64,000 bases of DNA from an uncultured Roseateles sp. (GCF_945956965.1 NZ_CAMFJS010000012.1:62001-126000); one strand, 5' to 3'; counted from the stretch's first letter, positions 34,687 to 45,419 are shown. Notes: generated by a model from the sequence alone, not told the origin. Translations and numbers: made by a program.

Positions 34687-35373
34687 ATGCCTGCATCCCC
34701 GCCCGAACTGATCGCGCCCGAGTCCCCCATGCTTGAGGACGAAGTGACGGACTCGGCGGCCGCAGCAGCCGAGGTCGAGGCCCCCGCTGCCCGCAAGCGT
34801 CCCAAGCCGGGCGAGCGCCGGGTGCAGATTCTGCAGACCCTGGCGAGCATGTTGGAGGCACCCGGTGCCGATCGCATCACCACCGCTGCACTGGCTGCCA
34901 AGCTGTCGGTCAGCGAGGCCGCGCTTTACCGCCATTTCGCCAGCAAGGCGCAGATGTTCGAGGGCTTGCTGGAGTTCATTGAGACCAGCATCTTCACCCT
35001 GGTGAATCAAATCATCGAACGCGATGCCTCCGGCCAGCAACAGGCGCAAAAAATTGTGGCCGTGCTCTTGCAGTTTGGCGAACGCAATCCCGGCATGACC
35101 CGGGTGATGGTGGGCGACGCCCTGGTCTACGAGAACGAGCGCCTGGTGGCGCGCATGAACCAGTTTTTTGACCGCATCGAATCCAGCCTGCGCCAGGTCT
35201 TGCGCAGTGCCGCTGAGGCCCGCGGCTCGGCCACGCCCACGGTCGAGGCCAATGCGCACGCCTCCGTGCTGCTGAGCTTTGTCGTCGGCCGTTTGCAGCG
35301 CTATGCCCGCTCGGGCTTCAAGCGCATGCCGACCGAGCAACTGGAGTATTCGCTCAAGCTGCTGGTGGCCTGA
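34687..35373 (+). CDS. slmA: TetR-family nucleoid occlusion factor SlmA
   Basis: DNA-binding protein of 228 residues that keeps FtsZ from assembling over the nucleoid. After a variable acidic N-terminus the SlmA HTH reads ITTAALAAKLSVSEAALYRHFASKAQMFEGLLEFIE (in segments, about 64-99), and the C-terminal domain has NPGMTRVMVGDALVYENERL. The YRHF and FEGLLEFIE stretch is specific to SlmA rather than general TetR repressors. The position near argB and the HAD gene is usual for Burkholderiales. Confidence 0.92.
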   Translation: MPASPPELIAPESPMLEDEVTDSAAAAAEVEAPAARKRPKPGERRVQILQTLASMLEAPGADRITTAALAAKLSVSEAALYRHFASKAQMFEGLLEFIETSIFTLVNQIIERDASGQQQAQKIVAVLLQFGERNPGMTRVMVGDALVYENERLVARMNQFFDRIESSLRQVLRSAAEARGSATPTVEANAHASVLLSFVVGRLQRYARSGFKRMPTEQLEYSLKLLVA

Positions 35374-35382
35374 ACGCAAACT

Positions 35383-36627
35383 TCACGCGGGCGCGCTGAA
35401 GGCCTGTACGGCCAGCGGCAGGCATTGCTCGTAAAGCCTATCGGCCGGTAGCGGCAGCGCTTGCGCCAGCACCGCAGGCGCGTCCAGCAGCGGCGCCAAG
35501 GCGGCAGCTACAGCGCTGAGGGGCAGCAGGCTGGAGCCTTCGCTCTGGCCCGGCGCGCTGCCTTGCCCACTGCGCTGGGCAAAGCCAATCCAACGCCCCG
35601 CTTGATCAAACACCGGCCCGGCGCTGACTTGCGCGGGCAGGGCGATGTCCAGGCCCGGCTGTCCCGGCACGAGGCCTGGGCGCCCCACAAAGCCCAGCTG
35701 CATGGCCGGCCAGGCTGTGCCGCTGCTGGTATCGGGCAGATAGAGCATTGCCGCGACCGGGCTGCCGGCAAAGGCATCGCGCGCCGCGCAGCTCAGGGGC
35801 GGCAAGCCGGCAGGCGGCGTCATAGGCGTTTCTAAATTCAGCAGGTTCAGGCCAAGTGCAGCCAAAGTGCTGTCGGCGGATGTGCTGCTTTGGCTCCGAC
35901 TGAGCTGCGCCATCTGCGTCTGGCCCAGGCCATTGCGCAGCCAGAGTGGGCGCCCGTTCGCCCAGGCTAGTCCGCCATCCGGCAAGGCCAGCAAGGCTTG
36001 CCGGCCCTCGTTCAAGAGCAGGCCGCTGCCCAGGGCCTGGGCCTGCTTGGGCAGGGCAGCGCCGAAGGCGGGCGGGCCGGGCCGAGGGGTGCTGGTGTCG
36101 GTCCAGCGGCCCTCCAGCAGTTGCTGGATCAGCGGTTGCATGGCGCGCAGATGAGCTTCTTGCGGCAGGCGCTGCAGGCCCGCGGCAACGATGCGGGCCG
36201 CATAAGCAGCCTGGCCGCTGAGCGCTTGCAGCCAGGCATAGAGGGCCAGCGCCTCGGGCTCGTCCTTGTGCGCGCCGGCGGTGTGTGAAGCGAAGTTCAG
36301 CGCATTGCGGAACTCGCCGGCCTGCAGCAAGGCCAGCACCATCAGCATCTCGGTGTCGGCGTCATGGCTCATCAAGGCTGCGCGTTCCAGCTGCTGCAGG
36401 GCTTGCTGGCTCTGGCCCAGGCTCAGCGCCAGGCGGGCGCCCTCCAGCAAGGCCAGGCGTTCGGCCAGCAGGGGAGGGTTCTGGCCCTTGGCCTCAGCGC
36501 CGTGTTCATGCGCAGCCAGACGCAGGGGTTGGGCCGCGCAGGACAAGGCCGCAGCCAGACTGAGCAGTCGGGCTGCGGCGCTGCGCCGGTTGAGCGTGGC
36601 GGGTTTCACTTGAGGCTGAGGATGCAT
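35383..36627 (-). CDS. TPR protein with degenerate trypsin-like domain
   Basis: Predicted exported protein of 414 residues, not a known family. A twin-basic N-terminus and hydrophobic stretch (LLSLAAALSCAA) suggest a signal peptide. Residues 60-175 form about three tetratricopeptide-like helical pairs (ARLALSLGQSQQALQQLERA and so on). The C-terminal half looks like a chymotrypsin-type barrel: LLNEGRQALLALPD, LPAQVSAGPVFDQAGRWIGFA, where GNSGGPV of active proteases is replaced by VSAGPV. Loss of the oxyanion glycine and no visible HD pair make protease activity unlikely. It may be a binding protein of the envelope. Confidence 0.6.
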   Translation of the reverse strand: MHPQPQVKPATLNRRSAAARLLSLAAALSCAAQPLRLAAHEHGAEAKGQNPPLLAERLALLEGARLALSLGQSQQALQQLERAALMSHDADTEMLMVLALLQAGEFRNALNFASHTAGAHKDEPEALALYAWLQALSGQAAYAARIVAAGLQRLPQEAHLRAMQPLIQQLLEGRWTDTSTPRPGPPAFGAALPKQAQALGSGLLLNEGRQALLALPDGGLAWANGRPLWLRNGLGQTQMAQLSRSQSSTSADSTLAALGLNLLNLETPMTPPAGLPPLSCAARDAFAGSPVAAMLYLPDTSSGTAWPAMQLGFVGRPGLVPGQPGLDIALPAQVSAGPVFDQAGRWIGFAQRSGQGSAPGQSEGSSLLPLSAVAAALAPLLDAPAVLAQALPLPADRLYEQCLPLAVQAFSAPA

Positions 36628-36638
36628 GCCAGCCCGGC

Positions 36639-38567
36639 TCAGGGCACTTGGGTGATGCGCGGCTTGCTGAAGACGGCACTGCTGGGGTTGTAGGGCGCAG
36701 CGGGGGCTTTGTAGCCGGACAGATAGGACACCAGCGCGTCGATGTCTTGTGCGCCGCCCAACACATTGCTGCCGCCGATGAAGGTGGTGAAACCGTCGCC
36801 GCCGGTGGCCATGAAGTTGTTGACCGTGACCCGGTAGGTCTTGCTCGGGTTTTGCACCACGCCGTTGATGACCAGGTTATCGGTCGGGCCGCTCACTTGT
36901 GGCGGATAGACGCTCACATCGGTGGGCGTCAGCGCCACATTGACGATCTTGGCGCAGGCCGGGGCGCTGGCGCTCCAGGAGTAACGCAGGCCGTTGGAGA
37001 CCTGCATGATGCGCTGCGTGCCCTGGCCCTTGCAGCCGGCGAACTGCTGCTCCAGCACGTCCTTGATTTGCTGGGCCGTCAGCGTCATCGTCACCAGGCT
37101 GTTGCCGAAGGGCTGGGCTGTGAAGGCATCGGCATAGCTCAGGGCATAGGGATAGCTGGCGGCGGCAGGCTTCACAAAGCCGGGGCTGCGCACGCCGCCT
37201 GCGTTCATGAAGGCGACGCTGGCGCCGCCCAGGGCTGGTGCTTGAGTGGCTTGCAGCTGGGCGTCGGCGATCAGATCACCCGCTTCCATTTCGCCAGCGG
37301 CATTGGCCGTGTTCGTCATGCCGGCGGTGATGACGGCGATCACTTGATTGGCCAGCGGCGAGGCCGCGCTCTTGTAGGCCGCCACCACATTCTTCACTTC
37401 AGGGTTGGCGGCGATGGCGGCGGTGACGCTGGCATTCGTGCGGTCCACCAAGCGGTTGACGGGGCTGACCTCGATCACATCGCGGCTGATCGGGTCGATC
37501 TGCAGATCGATCTCGGTCAGCACCCGGCCAAAGGCGCTGGCGCTGGTGACGGGAACGAGGCGGCCGGCCTTGTTGGGCAGGCCGGCGTTGCGGGCGGTGT
37601 TGCCGTTGTCCTTGCTGTTTTTGGAGCAGTTGTAGGCGGCGTGGGTGTGGGCGCTAACGACCAGGTCCACCGCATTGTCCAGGCGGGCCACGATCTTGCC
37701 GATGTCGCTGACGCTGCCGTCGCTATTGTTCAGATTGTTCAGGCAGCCATTGATATCGCTGTTATTGAAGCCACCGGCCACCGCGGCATTCTGGAAGCCG
37801 CCCTGGTGCACCAGCACCACGATGGCCTCAATGCCCTGGGCGCGCAGCTTGGGCACCAGGGCGTTGACCGTGTCGGCCTCGTCCTGGAAGCTCAGGCCGG
37901 CCACGCCGGTGGGCGTGACGATGCCGGGCGTGCCCTTGAGCGTCATGCCGATGAAGGCGAGCTTGACGCCGTTGAAGCTCTTCACGCCATAGGCCGGCAG
38001 CAAGGGGCGGCCGGTGGCGTTTTCGATCACATTGGCCGACAGCCATTTGAACTTGGCGCCGTCGAAGGTGCCGGGGGCCGAGGAGCCAAAGCCCTTGCAG
38101 CTATTGGCATCCGGCACGCCATTGACCAGCTTGCAGCCGCCCATTTGCAGGCGGCGCAGCTCGTCCTTGCCCTTGTCGAACTCATGGTTGCCGACGGCGC
38201 TGAAATCCACGCCGATCTTGTTGAGCGTTTCCACCGCCGGTTCGTCATAAAACAGGGCGGAGATCAGCGGCGAGGCACCGATGAAGTCACCCCCGCCCAC
38301 CACCACCGTGTTGGGGTTGCTGGCCCGCATCTGCGCCACATAAGCTGCCAAATATTCGGCACCGCCCACGGCTGGGCGCGAGGCGCTGGGCACCGAGGTG
38401 TTGGCGCCGAAGCTGCCGGGTGACTCCAGCGTGCCGTGATAGTCGTTGAAGCCGACGATCTTGACCTTGATAGGTGCGAGGGCAGCGGCGTGGCTGGCGC
38501 TGGCACCGAAGGCGGCCGACAGGGCCAGAGCAAGGGCGGGCAGCAGGGGGCGAGTGTGTTTTTGCAT
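36639..38567 (-). CDS. Exported bifunctional metallophosphatase/5'-nucleotidase
   Basis: UshA-like enzyme of 642 residues. A signal peptide (cleavage near SASHAA) precedes the metallophosphatase domain: VGFNDYHGTLES, VVVGGGDFIG, VGNHEFDKG and VVSAHTHAAY supply the dinuclear metal ligands. The C-terminal nucleotidase domain has VAFMNAGGVRSPG and VNNFMATGGDGF. It hydrolyses nucleotides or related phosphoesters outside the cytoplasm. ATG 38567 starts the signal peptide; 33 in-frame upstream codons lack one. It ends 11 bp before the TPR gene and begins 62 bp after the PEP-CTERM gene on the same strand. Confidence 0.93.
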   Translation of the reverse strand: MQKHTRPLLPALALALSAAFGASASHAAALAPIKVKIVGFNDYHGTLESPGSFGANTSVPSASRPAVGGAEYLAAYVAQMRASNPNTVVVGGGDFIGASPLISALFYDEPAVETLNKIGVDFSAVGNHEFDKGKDELRRLQMGGCKLVNGVPDANSCKGFGSSAPGTFDGAKFKWLSANVIENATGRPLLPAYGVKSFNGVKLAFIGMTLKGTPGIVTPTGVAGLSFQDEADTVNALVPKLRAQGIEAIVVLVHQGGFQNAAVAGGFNNSDINGCLNNLNNSDGSVSDIGKIVARLDNAVDLVVSAHTHAAYNCSKNSKDNGNTARNAGLPNKAGRLVPVTSASAFGRVLTEIDLQIDPISRDVIEVSPVNRLVDRTNASVTAAIAANPEVKNVVAAYKSAASPLANQVIAVITAGMTNTANAAGEMEAGDLIADAQLQATQAPALGGASVAFMNAGGVRSPGFVKPAAASYPYALSYADAFTAQPFGNSLVTMTLTAQQIKDVLEQQFAGCKGQGTQRIMQVSNGLRYSWSASAPACAKIVNVALTPTDVSVYPPQVSGPTDNLVINGVVQNPSKTYRVTVNNFMATGGDGFTTFIGGSNVLGGAQDIDALVSYLSGYKAPAAPYNPSSAVFSKPRITQVP

Positions 38568-38629
38568 GATGAGTCGTGGGTTCGGTGGTCGATGGGCCGG
38601 GGCGGGTTCAGATGAGCTGAAACAAACCT

Positions 38630-39238
38630 TTAGCCGTGGCGCAAGCTGTTGCGGCGCAGAGCCCAAACCAGCATGCCCAGGCCCGCCAACAGGCTGGCGC
38701 TTTTGCTGGGTTCGGGCACGGGGGACAGGGTCAGGTTCAGGGCGCCAATGCTGGCGTCGGTATTGAGGCTGTTGCCGCTGGCTGGGTCGATGAAGCTGGC
38801 GGACTTGATCATCAGCCCGCTGATGGTGTGCGTGCCTGCGGCCAGGGTGAAGACACCGCGGCTGAAGGCGCTGTCGGCCAGTGCTTGCTCGGGGCTGAAC
38901 TGGAGCGCGCCGGCCACGTCGCCGTTGATGGCTGCGCCGGTGTCACCCAGCCAGGCGCCGCCATCCATGACGCGGAACTGGTCGCCCGAGATCCCCAGAT
39001 CCACCACCGTCAAGCGGCCCACAAAGCCGGTGGGCACGGTAACGCTGAAACTCAGCGTGGCGGCCTCGTCATCCACCCAGGCGAAGCTGTAGGGCGGCAG
39101 ATTGGCGTCCACATTGAAGCCGGCCCAGCTGCCGTCGCCATTCAGCGCAGTGGCGGCTTGGGCATTGGCGACCAGCAAGGCGGCGAGGGCGGCGCTGAGG
39201 GTGCGAAGGGCGTAGGTGCGAACAGTGGTGGGGTGCAT
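38630..39238 (-). CDS. PEP-CTERM sorting-domain protein
   Basis: Exported protein of 202 residues. A signal peptide ends near VANAQAA; the middle is a beta-rich domain with WAGFNVDANLPPYSFAWVDD; the C-terminus has the PEP-CTERM anchor: VPEPSKSA, a hydrophobic helix (SLLAGLGMLVWAL) and the basic end RRNSLRHG. Such proteins are processed by exosortase EpsH/XrtA-type systems and released or attached in exopolysaccharide-making bacteria. No exosortase is in this window. It precedes the 5'-nucleotidase on the same strand. Confidence 0.88.
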   Translation of the reverse strand: MHPTTVRTYALRTLSAALAALLVANAQAATALNGDGSWAGFNVDANLPPYSFAWVDDEAATLSFSVTVPTGFVGRLTVVDLGISGDQFRVMDGGAWLGDTGAAINGDVAGALQFSPEQALADSAFSRGVFTLAAGTHTISGLMIKSASFIDPASGNSLNTDASIGALNLTLSPVPEPSKSASLLAGLGMLVWALRRNSLRHG

Positions 39239-39480
39239 GGCGGTAACCTTTCGAGATGGGTTTCAGGTCGGCAGGATGGCCCGGGGCCGTGACCCGCTCA
39301 TGACCCGGAAACGGCCGCCCTGAGCGGATCGGACCATGCGCGGTGCTTACCTTGAGGCTCAAGCTCGGGGCCGCTGCACAGGCGGCCGCTACACTGCGGG
39401 CTGCCTTGTTTGGCGCCACACCCGAGGGTGTCGCTATTCACTTTTTTGCCTACTCGCCTGCCTACTGACCGACGCTGCCC

Positions 39481-40416
39481 ATGGCCGATTCCCTGCAAAA
39501 TTTTCTGTCCCGTGCCGAAGGCCTCTTGGCCCGCGTCGAGGCCTTGCTGCCGGGTGCGGTGGCGGCGCCCGATTGGTCGGCCTCGGTGGCTTTTCGTTAC
39601 CGTCGTCGTGGCGGTGTGGCGGGCCGCTGTGTGCTGGAGCCGGTGCGTCATGTGGCCGGCATTCGCCTGGCCGATCTGCGCGAGGTGGAGCCGCAGAAGC
39701 TGCGCCTGCTGCAGAACACCGAGCAATTCGTGGCTGGCCGCCCGGCCAATAATGTGCTGCTGACCGGCGCACGCGGCACGGGCAAGAGCTCGCTGATCAA
39801 GGCGGTGCTGAATGAGTTTTCGGCGCGCGGCCTGCGCCTGATCGAGGTCGATAAGGCTGATCTGGTGGAGTTGCCCGACCTGATTGAATTGGTGGCCGAG
39901 CGGCCCGAGCGTTTTGTGATCTTCTGCGACGACCTCAGCTTCGACGAGGGCGAGCCGGGCTACAAGGCCTTGAAGTCCATCCTCGATGGCTCGGTGGCTG
40001 CTGCCACCGACAACTTGCTGATCTACGCCACCAGCAATCGCCGTCACCTCTTGCCCGAGCAGATGCGCGACAACCTCGGCTACAAGCACACCGAAGACGG
40101 TGAGGTGCATCCCGGCGAGGCGGTGGAGGAGAAGATTTCCCTGTCCGAGCGTTTCGGCCTGTGGCTGAGTTTCTACCCTTTCAGCCAGGAGGAATACCTG
40201 GCCATCACCGCGCAATGGCTGCGCAGCTTCGGCATGGATGAGGCGCTGATCAGCGCCGCCCGTCAGCCCGCCCTGGTGTGGGCGCTGGAGCGTGGCTCGC
40301 GCTCGGGCCGGGTGGCTTATCAATTTGCACGCGACTTGGCAGGTCGAGGCGCGTTGGAAGCAATTCCTGCGCCGATTGCCGATGTGCGCCCGCCGGAGGG
40401 CCTGGACCATGTCTGA
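39481..40416 (+). CDS. DUF815 AAA-type ATP-binding protein
   Basis: P-loop ATPase of 311 residues. Walker A is [16 protein letters not shown] (about 98-113), Walker B is [10 protein letters not shown] (about 143-152), with a sensor-like [13 protein letters not shown] at about 184-196. DUF815 proteins have no agreed role; they are related to DnaA/IstB-type AAA proteins. The gene overlaps the Nudix-HisI gene by 8 bp, so the two are translationally linked. Confidence 0.88.
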   Translation: MADSLQNFLSRAEGLLARVEALLPGAVAAPDWSASVAFRYRRRGGVAGRCVLEPVRHVAGIRLADLREVEPQKLRLLQNTEQFVAGRPANNVLLTGARGTGKSSLIKAVLNEFSARGLRLIEVDKADLVELPDLIELVAERPERFVIFCDDLSFDEGEPGYKALKSILDGSVAAATDNLLIYATSNRRHLLPEQMRDNLGYKHTEDGEVHPGEAVEEKISLSERFGLWLSFYPFSQEEYLAITAQWLRSFGMDEALISAARQPALVWALERGSRSGRVAYQFARDLAGRGALEAIPAPIADVRPPEGLDHV

Positions 40417-41251
40417 GCGCCCGATTGTGGATGTGGCCGTGGGCGTGCTGGTGGAGCGCGATGCGCAGGGCCGGGAAGGGCGCTTTTTGCTCACCTCGCG
40501 CCCGCTCGGCAAGGTCTATGCCGGCTACTGGGAGTTCCCGGGCGGCAAGCTGGAAAAAGGCGAAACCGTGGCGCAAGCCCTGGCCCGTGAGTTGCACGAA
40601 GAGTTGGGCATCACGATTGGCGCGGCCCATCCCTGGCAAGAGCTGGTGATGGACTACGAGCATGCGCGGGTGCGCCTGCATTTCTGCAAGGTCTACGAGT
40701 GGACCGGCGAGTTCGAAATGCGCGAGCAGCAGGCCATGGCCTGGCAGACCCTGCCGGTGCAGGTGCAGCCGGTGTTGCCTGGCACCATCCCCGTGCTGGA
40801 TTGGTTTGCTGCGGAGCGGGGCTTTACAGGGGCCACTTACACTGTCGCGATGAATTGCCTGGACGAAGTTAAATGGGATGCCGACGGCCTGGTGCCGGTG
40901 ATCGCGCAGGAGCAAAGCAGCGGCGATGTGCTGATGTTTGCCTGGATGAATCGCGAGGCCTTGCAGCGCACCATCGAGCTCGGTGAGGCGGTGTACTGGA
41001 GCCGCTCGCGCCAGCGCCTGTGGCACAAGGGCGAGGAGTCGGGTCATGTGCAGAAAGTGCATGAACTGCGCATGGACTGCGACAACGATGTGCTCCTGAT
41101 GCGCATCACCCAGCAAGGCCATGAGCCGGGTGGACCTGGAATTGCCTGCCACACCGGCCGCCACAGCTGCTTCTATCAACGCCTCGAGTCCGGCGCCTGG
41201 GTCGCCACCGAGCCGGTGCTCAAAGACCCAAAACAGATTTACAGCAAATGA
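40409..41251 (+). CDS. hisI: Nudix hydrolase (MutT-like) fused in frame to phosphoribosyl-AMP cyclohydrolase HisI
   Basis: One 280-residue reading frame with two complete enzymes. Residues 1-147 are a MutT-type Nudix domain with the intact box G-K-L-E-K-G-E ... R-E-L-H-E-E-L-G-I (about 46-68) and the WEFPGGK lead-in. Residues 148-280 begin [14 protein letters not shown], exactly like a free-standing HisI, and include [27 protein letters not shown] and the zinc cysteines in CHTGRHSC. There is no stop codon between them. Histidine pathway role (ring opening of PR-AMP) is certain from the family; the Nudix part probably cleans oxidised nucleotides. HisI could also start separately at ATG 40850. 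hisE follows with ATGA overlap. Confidence 0.88.
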   Translation: MSERPIVDVAVGVLVERDAQGREGRFLLTSRPLGKVYAGYWEFPGGKLEKGETVAQALARELHEELGITIGAAHPWQELVMDYEHARVRLHFCKVYEWTGEFEMREQQAMAWQTLPVQVQPVLPGTIPVLDWFAAERGFTGATYTVAMNCLDEVKWDADGLVPVIAQEQSSGDVLMFAWMNREALQRTIELGEAVYWSRSRQRLWHKGEESGHVQKVHELRMDCDNDVLLMRITQQGHEPGGPGIACHTGRHSCFYQRLESGAWVATEPVLKDPKQIYSK

Positions 41252-41619
41252 GCGCAAGCCCTTTGAACAACGCCGATATCCTGGCCCGCGTGGCCGCCGT
41301 GATCGAGTCGCGCAAGCCCGCCAATGGCGGCGACCCGGCCACCAGCTATGTGGCCAAATTGTTCGACAAGGGCCTGGACGCGATCTTGAAAAAGGTCGGC
41401 GAAGAGGCATGTGAGACGGTGATGGCCGCCAAGGATGGCGAGCCAGCCAAGATCGTCTACGAGGTGGCGGACCTGTGGTTCCACTCCATGATTGCGCTGG
41501 CGCATTTCGGCCTCAAGCCCGAGCAGGTGCTGGCCGAGCTGGCGCGGCGCGAGGGCTTGTCGGGCCTGCAGGAGTTCGCCGCCCGTGGCAAAGCCCTGGA
41601 GGAAGAACCGAATGACTGA
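41248..41619 (+). CDS. hisE: Phosphoribosyl-ATP pyrophosphatase
   Basis: Second enzyme of histidine synthesis, 123 residues. The MazG-like core [24 protein letters not shown] (about 33-56), with the conserved EE, and [14 protein letters not shown] carry the metal-binding acids. It overlaps the preceding gene by 4 bp and the DUF4870 gene by 8 bp. Normally hisI-hisE follow hisF; here the upstream partner is the fused Nudix gene. Confidence 0.95.
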   Translation: MSASPLNNADILARVAAVIESRKPANGGDPATSYVAKLFDKGLDAILKKVGEEACETVMAAKDGEPAKIVYEVADLWFHSMIALAHFGLKPEQVLAELARREGLSGLQEFAARGKALEEEPND

Positions 41620-42001
41620 GCAAATTGCCGACACCGTGCTGCTGGACCCGCAGCGCGAGCAAAGCCTGCGCAGCGCCGGCACGATCAGCTATGCGCTGCA
41701 TGCGGTGGTGGCGGTGGGCGCGGTGATTCCGTCTTTTCAGCCCAGCGTTTTGCTTTTGGTATTCGCGGTGATTCTGGACCTGGTCAAGCGCGACGAGGCC
41801 GCTGGCAGCTGGCAGGCCTCGCACATCAGCTGGCGTTTGCGCAGCGTGGCCTGGGCGGGTGTGCTGTACTTGATCACCGTGCCGCTGTGGTTCTTGTTCG
41901 TGCTGCCGGGCTGGATTGCCTGGGGCCTGATCTCGCTCTGGTTCCTTTACCGCATCGTGGTGGGCTGGAGTGCGATGAATGCCGGCCGCGCCATTTCCTG
42001 A
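41612..42001 (+). CDS. DUF4870-family membrane protein
   Basis: Membrane protein of 129 residues with hydrophobic segments at about 23-55, 75-97 and 98-118. The [13 protein letters not shown] and [22 protein letters not shown] stretches and the polar central loop ([21 protein letters not shown]) fit DUF4870. The role is not known, but the hisE-DUF4870-hinT order is conserved in Burkholderiales. It overlaps hisE by 8 bp. Confidence 0.82.
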   Translation: MTEQIADTVLLDPQREQSLRSAGTISYALHAVVAVGAVIPSFQPSVLLLVFAVILDLVKRDEAAGSWQASHISWRLRSVAWAGVLYLITVPLWFLFVLPGWIAWGLISLWFLYRIVVGWSAMNAGRAIS

Positions 42002-42018
42002 GTTTGAGGTTTCAACGC

Positions 42019-42366
42019 ATGTCTCACGATCCCAATTGCCTGTTCTGCAAAATCATTGCCGGGCAAATTCCCAGCCGCAAGGTTTATGAAGACAGCGAGC
42101 TGCTGGCCTTCCACGACATCCACCCCTGGGCGCCGGTGCATGTGCTCATCATCCCCAAGCTGCACATTGCCAGCATGGTTGAGTTGACTGACGAACATGC
42201 CGCCTTGCTGGGCAAGATGAGCGTGTTGGCGCCCAAGCTGATGCGCGAGCTGGGCGTGACGAACGGCTTCCGCACCGTGATCAACACCGGGCCGGATGGC
42301 GGGCAAGAGGTTTATCACCTGCATATGCACGCGATGGGCGGCCCGCGGCCCTGGCTCAAGGGCTGA
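42019..42366 (+). CDS. hinT: HIT-family nucleotide hydrolase HinT
   Basis: Purine nucleoside phosphoramidase of 115 residues. It begins CLFCKIIAGQIPSRKVYED, with the zinc/structural CxxC, and has the histidine triad HLHMHAMGGPRPW near residues 99-111. It hydrolyses aminoacyl-adenylates and AMP-amides. It is 17 bp after the DUF4870 gene and precedes the tat genes. Confidence 0.95.
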   Translation: MSHDPNCLFCKIIAGQIPSRKVYEDSELLAFHDIHPWAPVHVLIIPKLHIASMVELTDEHAALLGKMSVLAPKLMRELGVTNGFRTVINTGPDGGQEVYHLHMHAMGGPRPWLKG

Positions 42367-42400
42367 GCGCTAGAGCGGCAAAACCATAAAACGGCTAAGC

Positions 42401-42440
42401 CTTGAGCAGGCTCAAGCAGCTTTTGGGCTGAATTCAGCCC
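42401..42440 (+). other. Two palindromes between hinT and tatA
   Basis: CTTGAG-CAGG-CTCAAG (42401-42416) is followed by CAGCTTTT, like a weak terminator of the his-hinT transcript. It is followed directly by the perfect palindrome GGGCTGAATTCAGCCC (42425-42440), a possible regulatory site for tatA. Confidence 0.4.
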
Positions 42441-42513
42441 CAGCGGCGCCGACGGCAAGATTGCCGTCACAGGCGCCAACTAGAATCAAGCAATCTTTCG
42501 TAGGAGAAAAATC

Positions 42514-42741
42514 ATGGGTATGGGTAGTTGGATTCACTGGGTCATTATTTTGGTCGTTGTTTTGGCCGTTTTTGGTACCAAGAAGCTGCGCAATGTTGGC
42601 TCTGATTTGGGAGCCGCCGTCAAGGGTTTCAAGGACGGCATGAAGGACGGCAGCGCTGACGCACCGGCCCAGCAAGTCACCGCCAGCCAAAAGGCCAACG
42701 ACGCCAATACCGTCGACGTCGAAGCCAAGACCAAGTCTTGA
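42514..42741 (+). CDS. tatA: Sec-independent protein translocase TatA
   Basis: Pore-forming subunit of the Tat system, 75 residues. One N-terminal transmembrane helix ([20 protein letters not shown], 6-25) is followed by the amphipathic helix [20 protein letters not shown] and a polar tail. AGGAG lies about 8 bp upstream. tatB follows after 24 bp. Confidence 0.95.
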   Translation: MGMGSWIHWVIILVVVLAVFGTKKLRNVGSDLGAAVKGFKDGMKDGSADAPAQQVTASQKANDANTVDVEAKTKS

Positions 42742-42765
42742 TGACGACTGGCCTGAGCGCTTGCC

Positions 42766-43281
42766 ATGATTGACTTTGGCTTTGACAAGATTGCCCTGAT
42801 CGGCGCCGTGGCGCTGATCGTGCTGGGCCCCGAGCGCCTGCCGCGCGTGGCTCGCACCGTGGGCCATTTGCTGGGCAAGGCGCAGCGCTATGTGTCGGAG
42901 GTCAAGGCCGAGGTGAATCGCTCGATGGAGCTGGAAGAGTTGCAGAAGATGAAGAAGGGCGTTGAAGAAGCCGCCCGCGACATCGGTGCCTCGGTCCAGC
43001 AGGAGGTCAACTCGGCCAGCCAGGTGTTTGAACAAACCTGGTCCGACGCCACCTCCGGCCTGGGCGACAGCAGCAGCTTTCATGCGTATGAAGGCGGCCC
43101 GCTGAGCCCGAGCTACAAGCACCCGAAAAAGAACTGGCGCGTGAAACGCGGCGCCACCCCGCAGTGGTACAAGCGGCAAGCCCAGGTGCGCACCCATGTG
43201 CAATCAGCGGCCGCCCGTGTGGCCCGGTTCCGTCCGGCCGGCCACCGTAGCATCAGCACGCACAACAGCCAGAATTTCTGA
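42766..43281 (+). CDS. tatB: Sec-independent protein translocase TatB
   Basis: Tat receptor subunit of 171 residues. The N-terminal helix ([20 protein letters not shown], with the conserved GPERLP) is longer-tailed than TatA, with a charged coiled region ([21 protein letters not shown]) and a basic C-terminus. It recognises twin-arginine signals together with TatC. Confidence 0.94.
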   Translation: MIDFGFDKIALIGAVALIVLGPERLPRVARTVGHLLGKAQRYVSEVKAEVNRSMELEELQKMKKGVEEAARDIGASVQQEVNSASQVFEQTWSDATSGLGDSSSFHAYEGGPLSPSYKHPKKNWRVKRGATPQWYKRQAQVRTHVQSAAARVARFRPAGHRSISTHNSQNF

Positions 43282-43293
43282 CCAAGCCCGCCC

Positions 43294-44097
43294 ATGAGTG
43301 ATGCCCCCAAGCCCGAGGATGAACTCGCCGGCACCGAACAGCCTTTTGTCTCTCACCTGATCGAATTGCGCGACCGCCTGGTGCGCGCCACCATCGCCGT
43401 GGCGGTGGTGTTCGGCATCTTGGCCTTCTACCCTGGCCCCGCTCAGTTGTACGACCTGATGGCAGCGCCCTTGGTGGCGCATCTGCCCAAGGGCTCGACC
43501 ATGATCGCCACCAGTGTGATCTCGCCATTTCTGGTGCCACTCAAGATCACCTTGCTGGCGGCCTTCATGCTGGCGCTGCCGGTGGTGCTGTACCAGGTCT
43601 GGGCCTTTGTGGCGCCGGGCCTTTATTCACATGAAAAGCGCCTGGTGATGCCGCTGGTGGTGTCCAGCACCGTGCTGTTCTTCGTTGGCGTGGCCTTTTG
43701 CTACTTCTTCGTGTTCGGCCAGGTGTTCAAGTTCATCCAGAGCTTCGCGCCCAAGAGCATCATTGCCGCGCCTGATATCGAGGCTTATTTGAGCTTTGTG
43801 ATGTCCATGTTCATTGCCTTTGGCGCCGCGTTTGAGGTGCCGGTGGTGGTGGTGGTGGCAGCGCGCATGGGCTTGATCTCGGTAGCGCAGTTGCGCGAAT
43901 ACCGCGGCTACTTCATCGTTGGTGCCTTTGTCATCGCGGCCATCATCACACCGCCGGACGCCGTGTCCATGCTGGCGCTGGCCATCCCCATGTGCATCTT
44001 GTATGAGCTGGGGGTCATTGCCGCGTCCTACTTCATCCGCTTCTCCAAGGCGCCCGATGATGAGGATGCGCTGGCGGGCGAAGCGGCGAAGAAGTGA
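43294..44097 (+). CDS. tatC: Sec-independent protein translocase TatC
   Basis: Polytopic core of the Tat translocase, 267 residues with six membrane helices. The N-terminal HLIELRDRLVRA (about 21-32), the VYQVWAFVAPGLYSHEKR block and FGAAFEVPVVVVV are typical. It binds the twin-arginine motif of folded precursors. A strong terminator follows about 65 bp later, ending the tat unit. Confidence 0.96.
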   Translation: MSDAPKPEDELAGTEQPFVSHLIELRDRLVRATIAVAVVFGILAFYPGPAQLYDLMAAPLVAHLPKGSTMIATSVISPFLVPLKITLLAAFMLALPVVLYQVWAFVAPGLYSHEKRLVMPLVVSSTVLFFVGVAFCYFFVFGQVFKFIQSFAPKSIIAAPDIEAYLSFVMSMFIAFGAAFEVPVVVVVAARMGLISVAQLREYRGYFIVGAFVIAAIITPPDAVSMLALAIPMCILYELGVIAASYFIRFSKAPDDEDALAGEAAKK

Positions 44098-44161
44098 GCG
44101 AAGAATGAGCCGCGATTGAGCGCCGAATGACCAGCACGATAAGCGTGAGATGAAATGAGAA

Positions 44162-44186
44162 GGCCCGCCAAGTGCGGGCCTTTTTT
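44162..44186 (+). terminator. Rho-independent terminator after tatC
   Basis: GGCCCGC (44162-44168) pairs with GCGGGCC (44174-44180) and is followed by six T. It lies between converging tatC and the DegQ-type gene. Confidence 0.88.
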
Positions 44187-44206
44187 CTTGGCTCAGCGAG
44201 CTGAGC

Positions 44207-45403
<1,197 letters not shown>

Positions 45404-45419
45404 CCCGAATCCTTCCCCT

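Noticed and set aside
36648-38423. 591-codon plus-strand frame opposite the 5'-nucleotidase
   Set aside because: Gly/Ala/Val/His-rich shadow without ribosome site; the real gene is on the minus strand.
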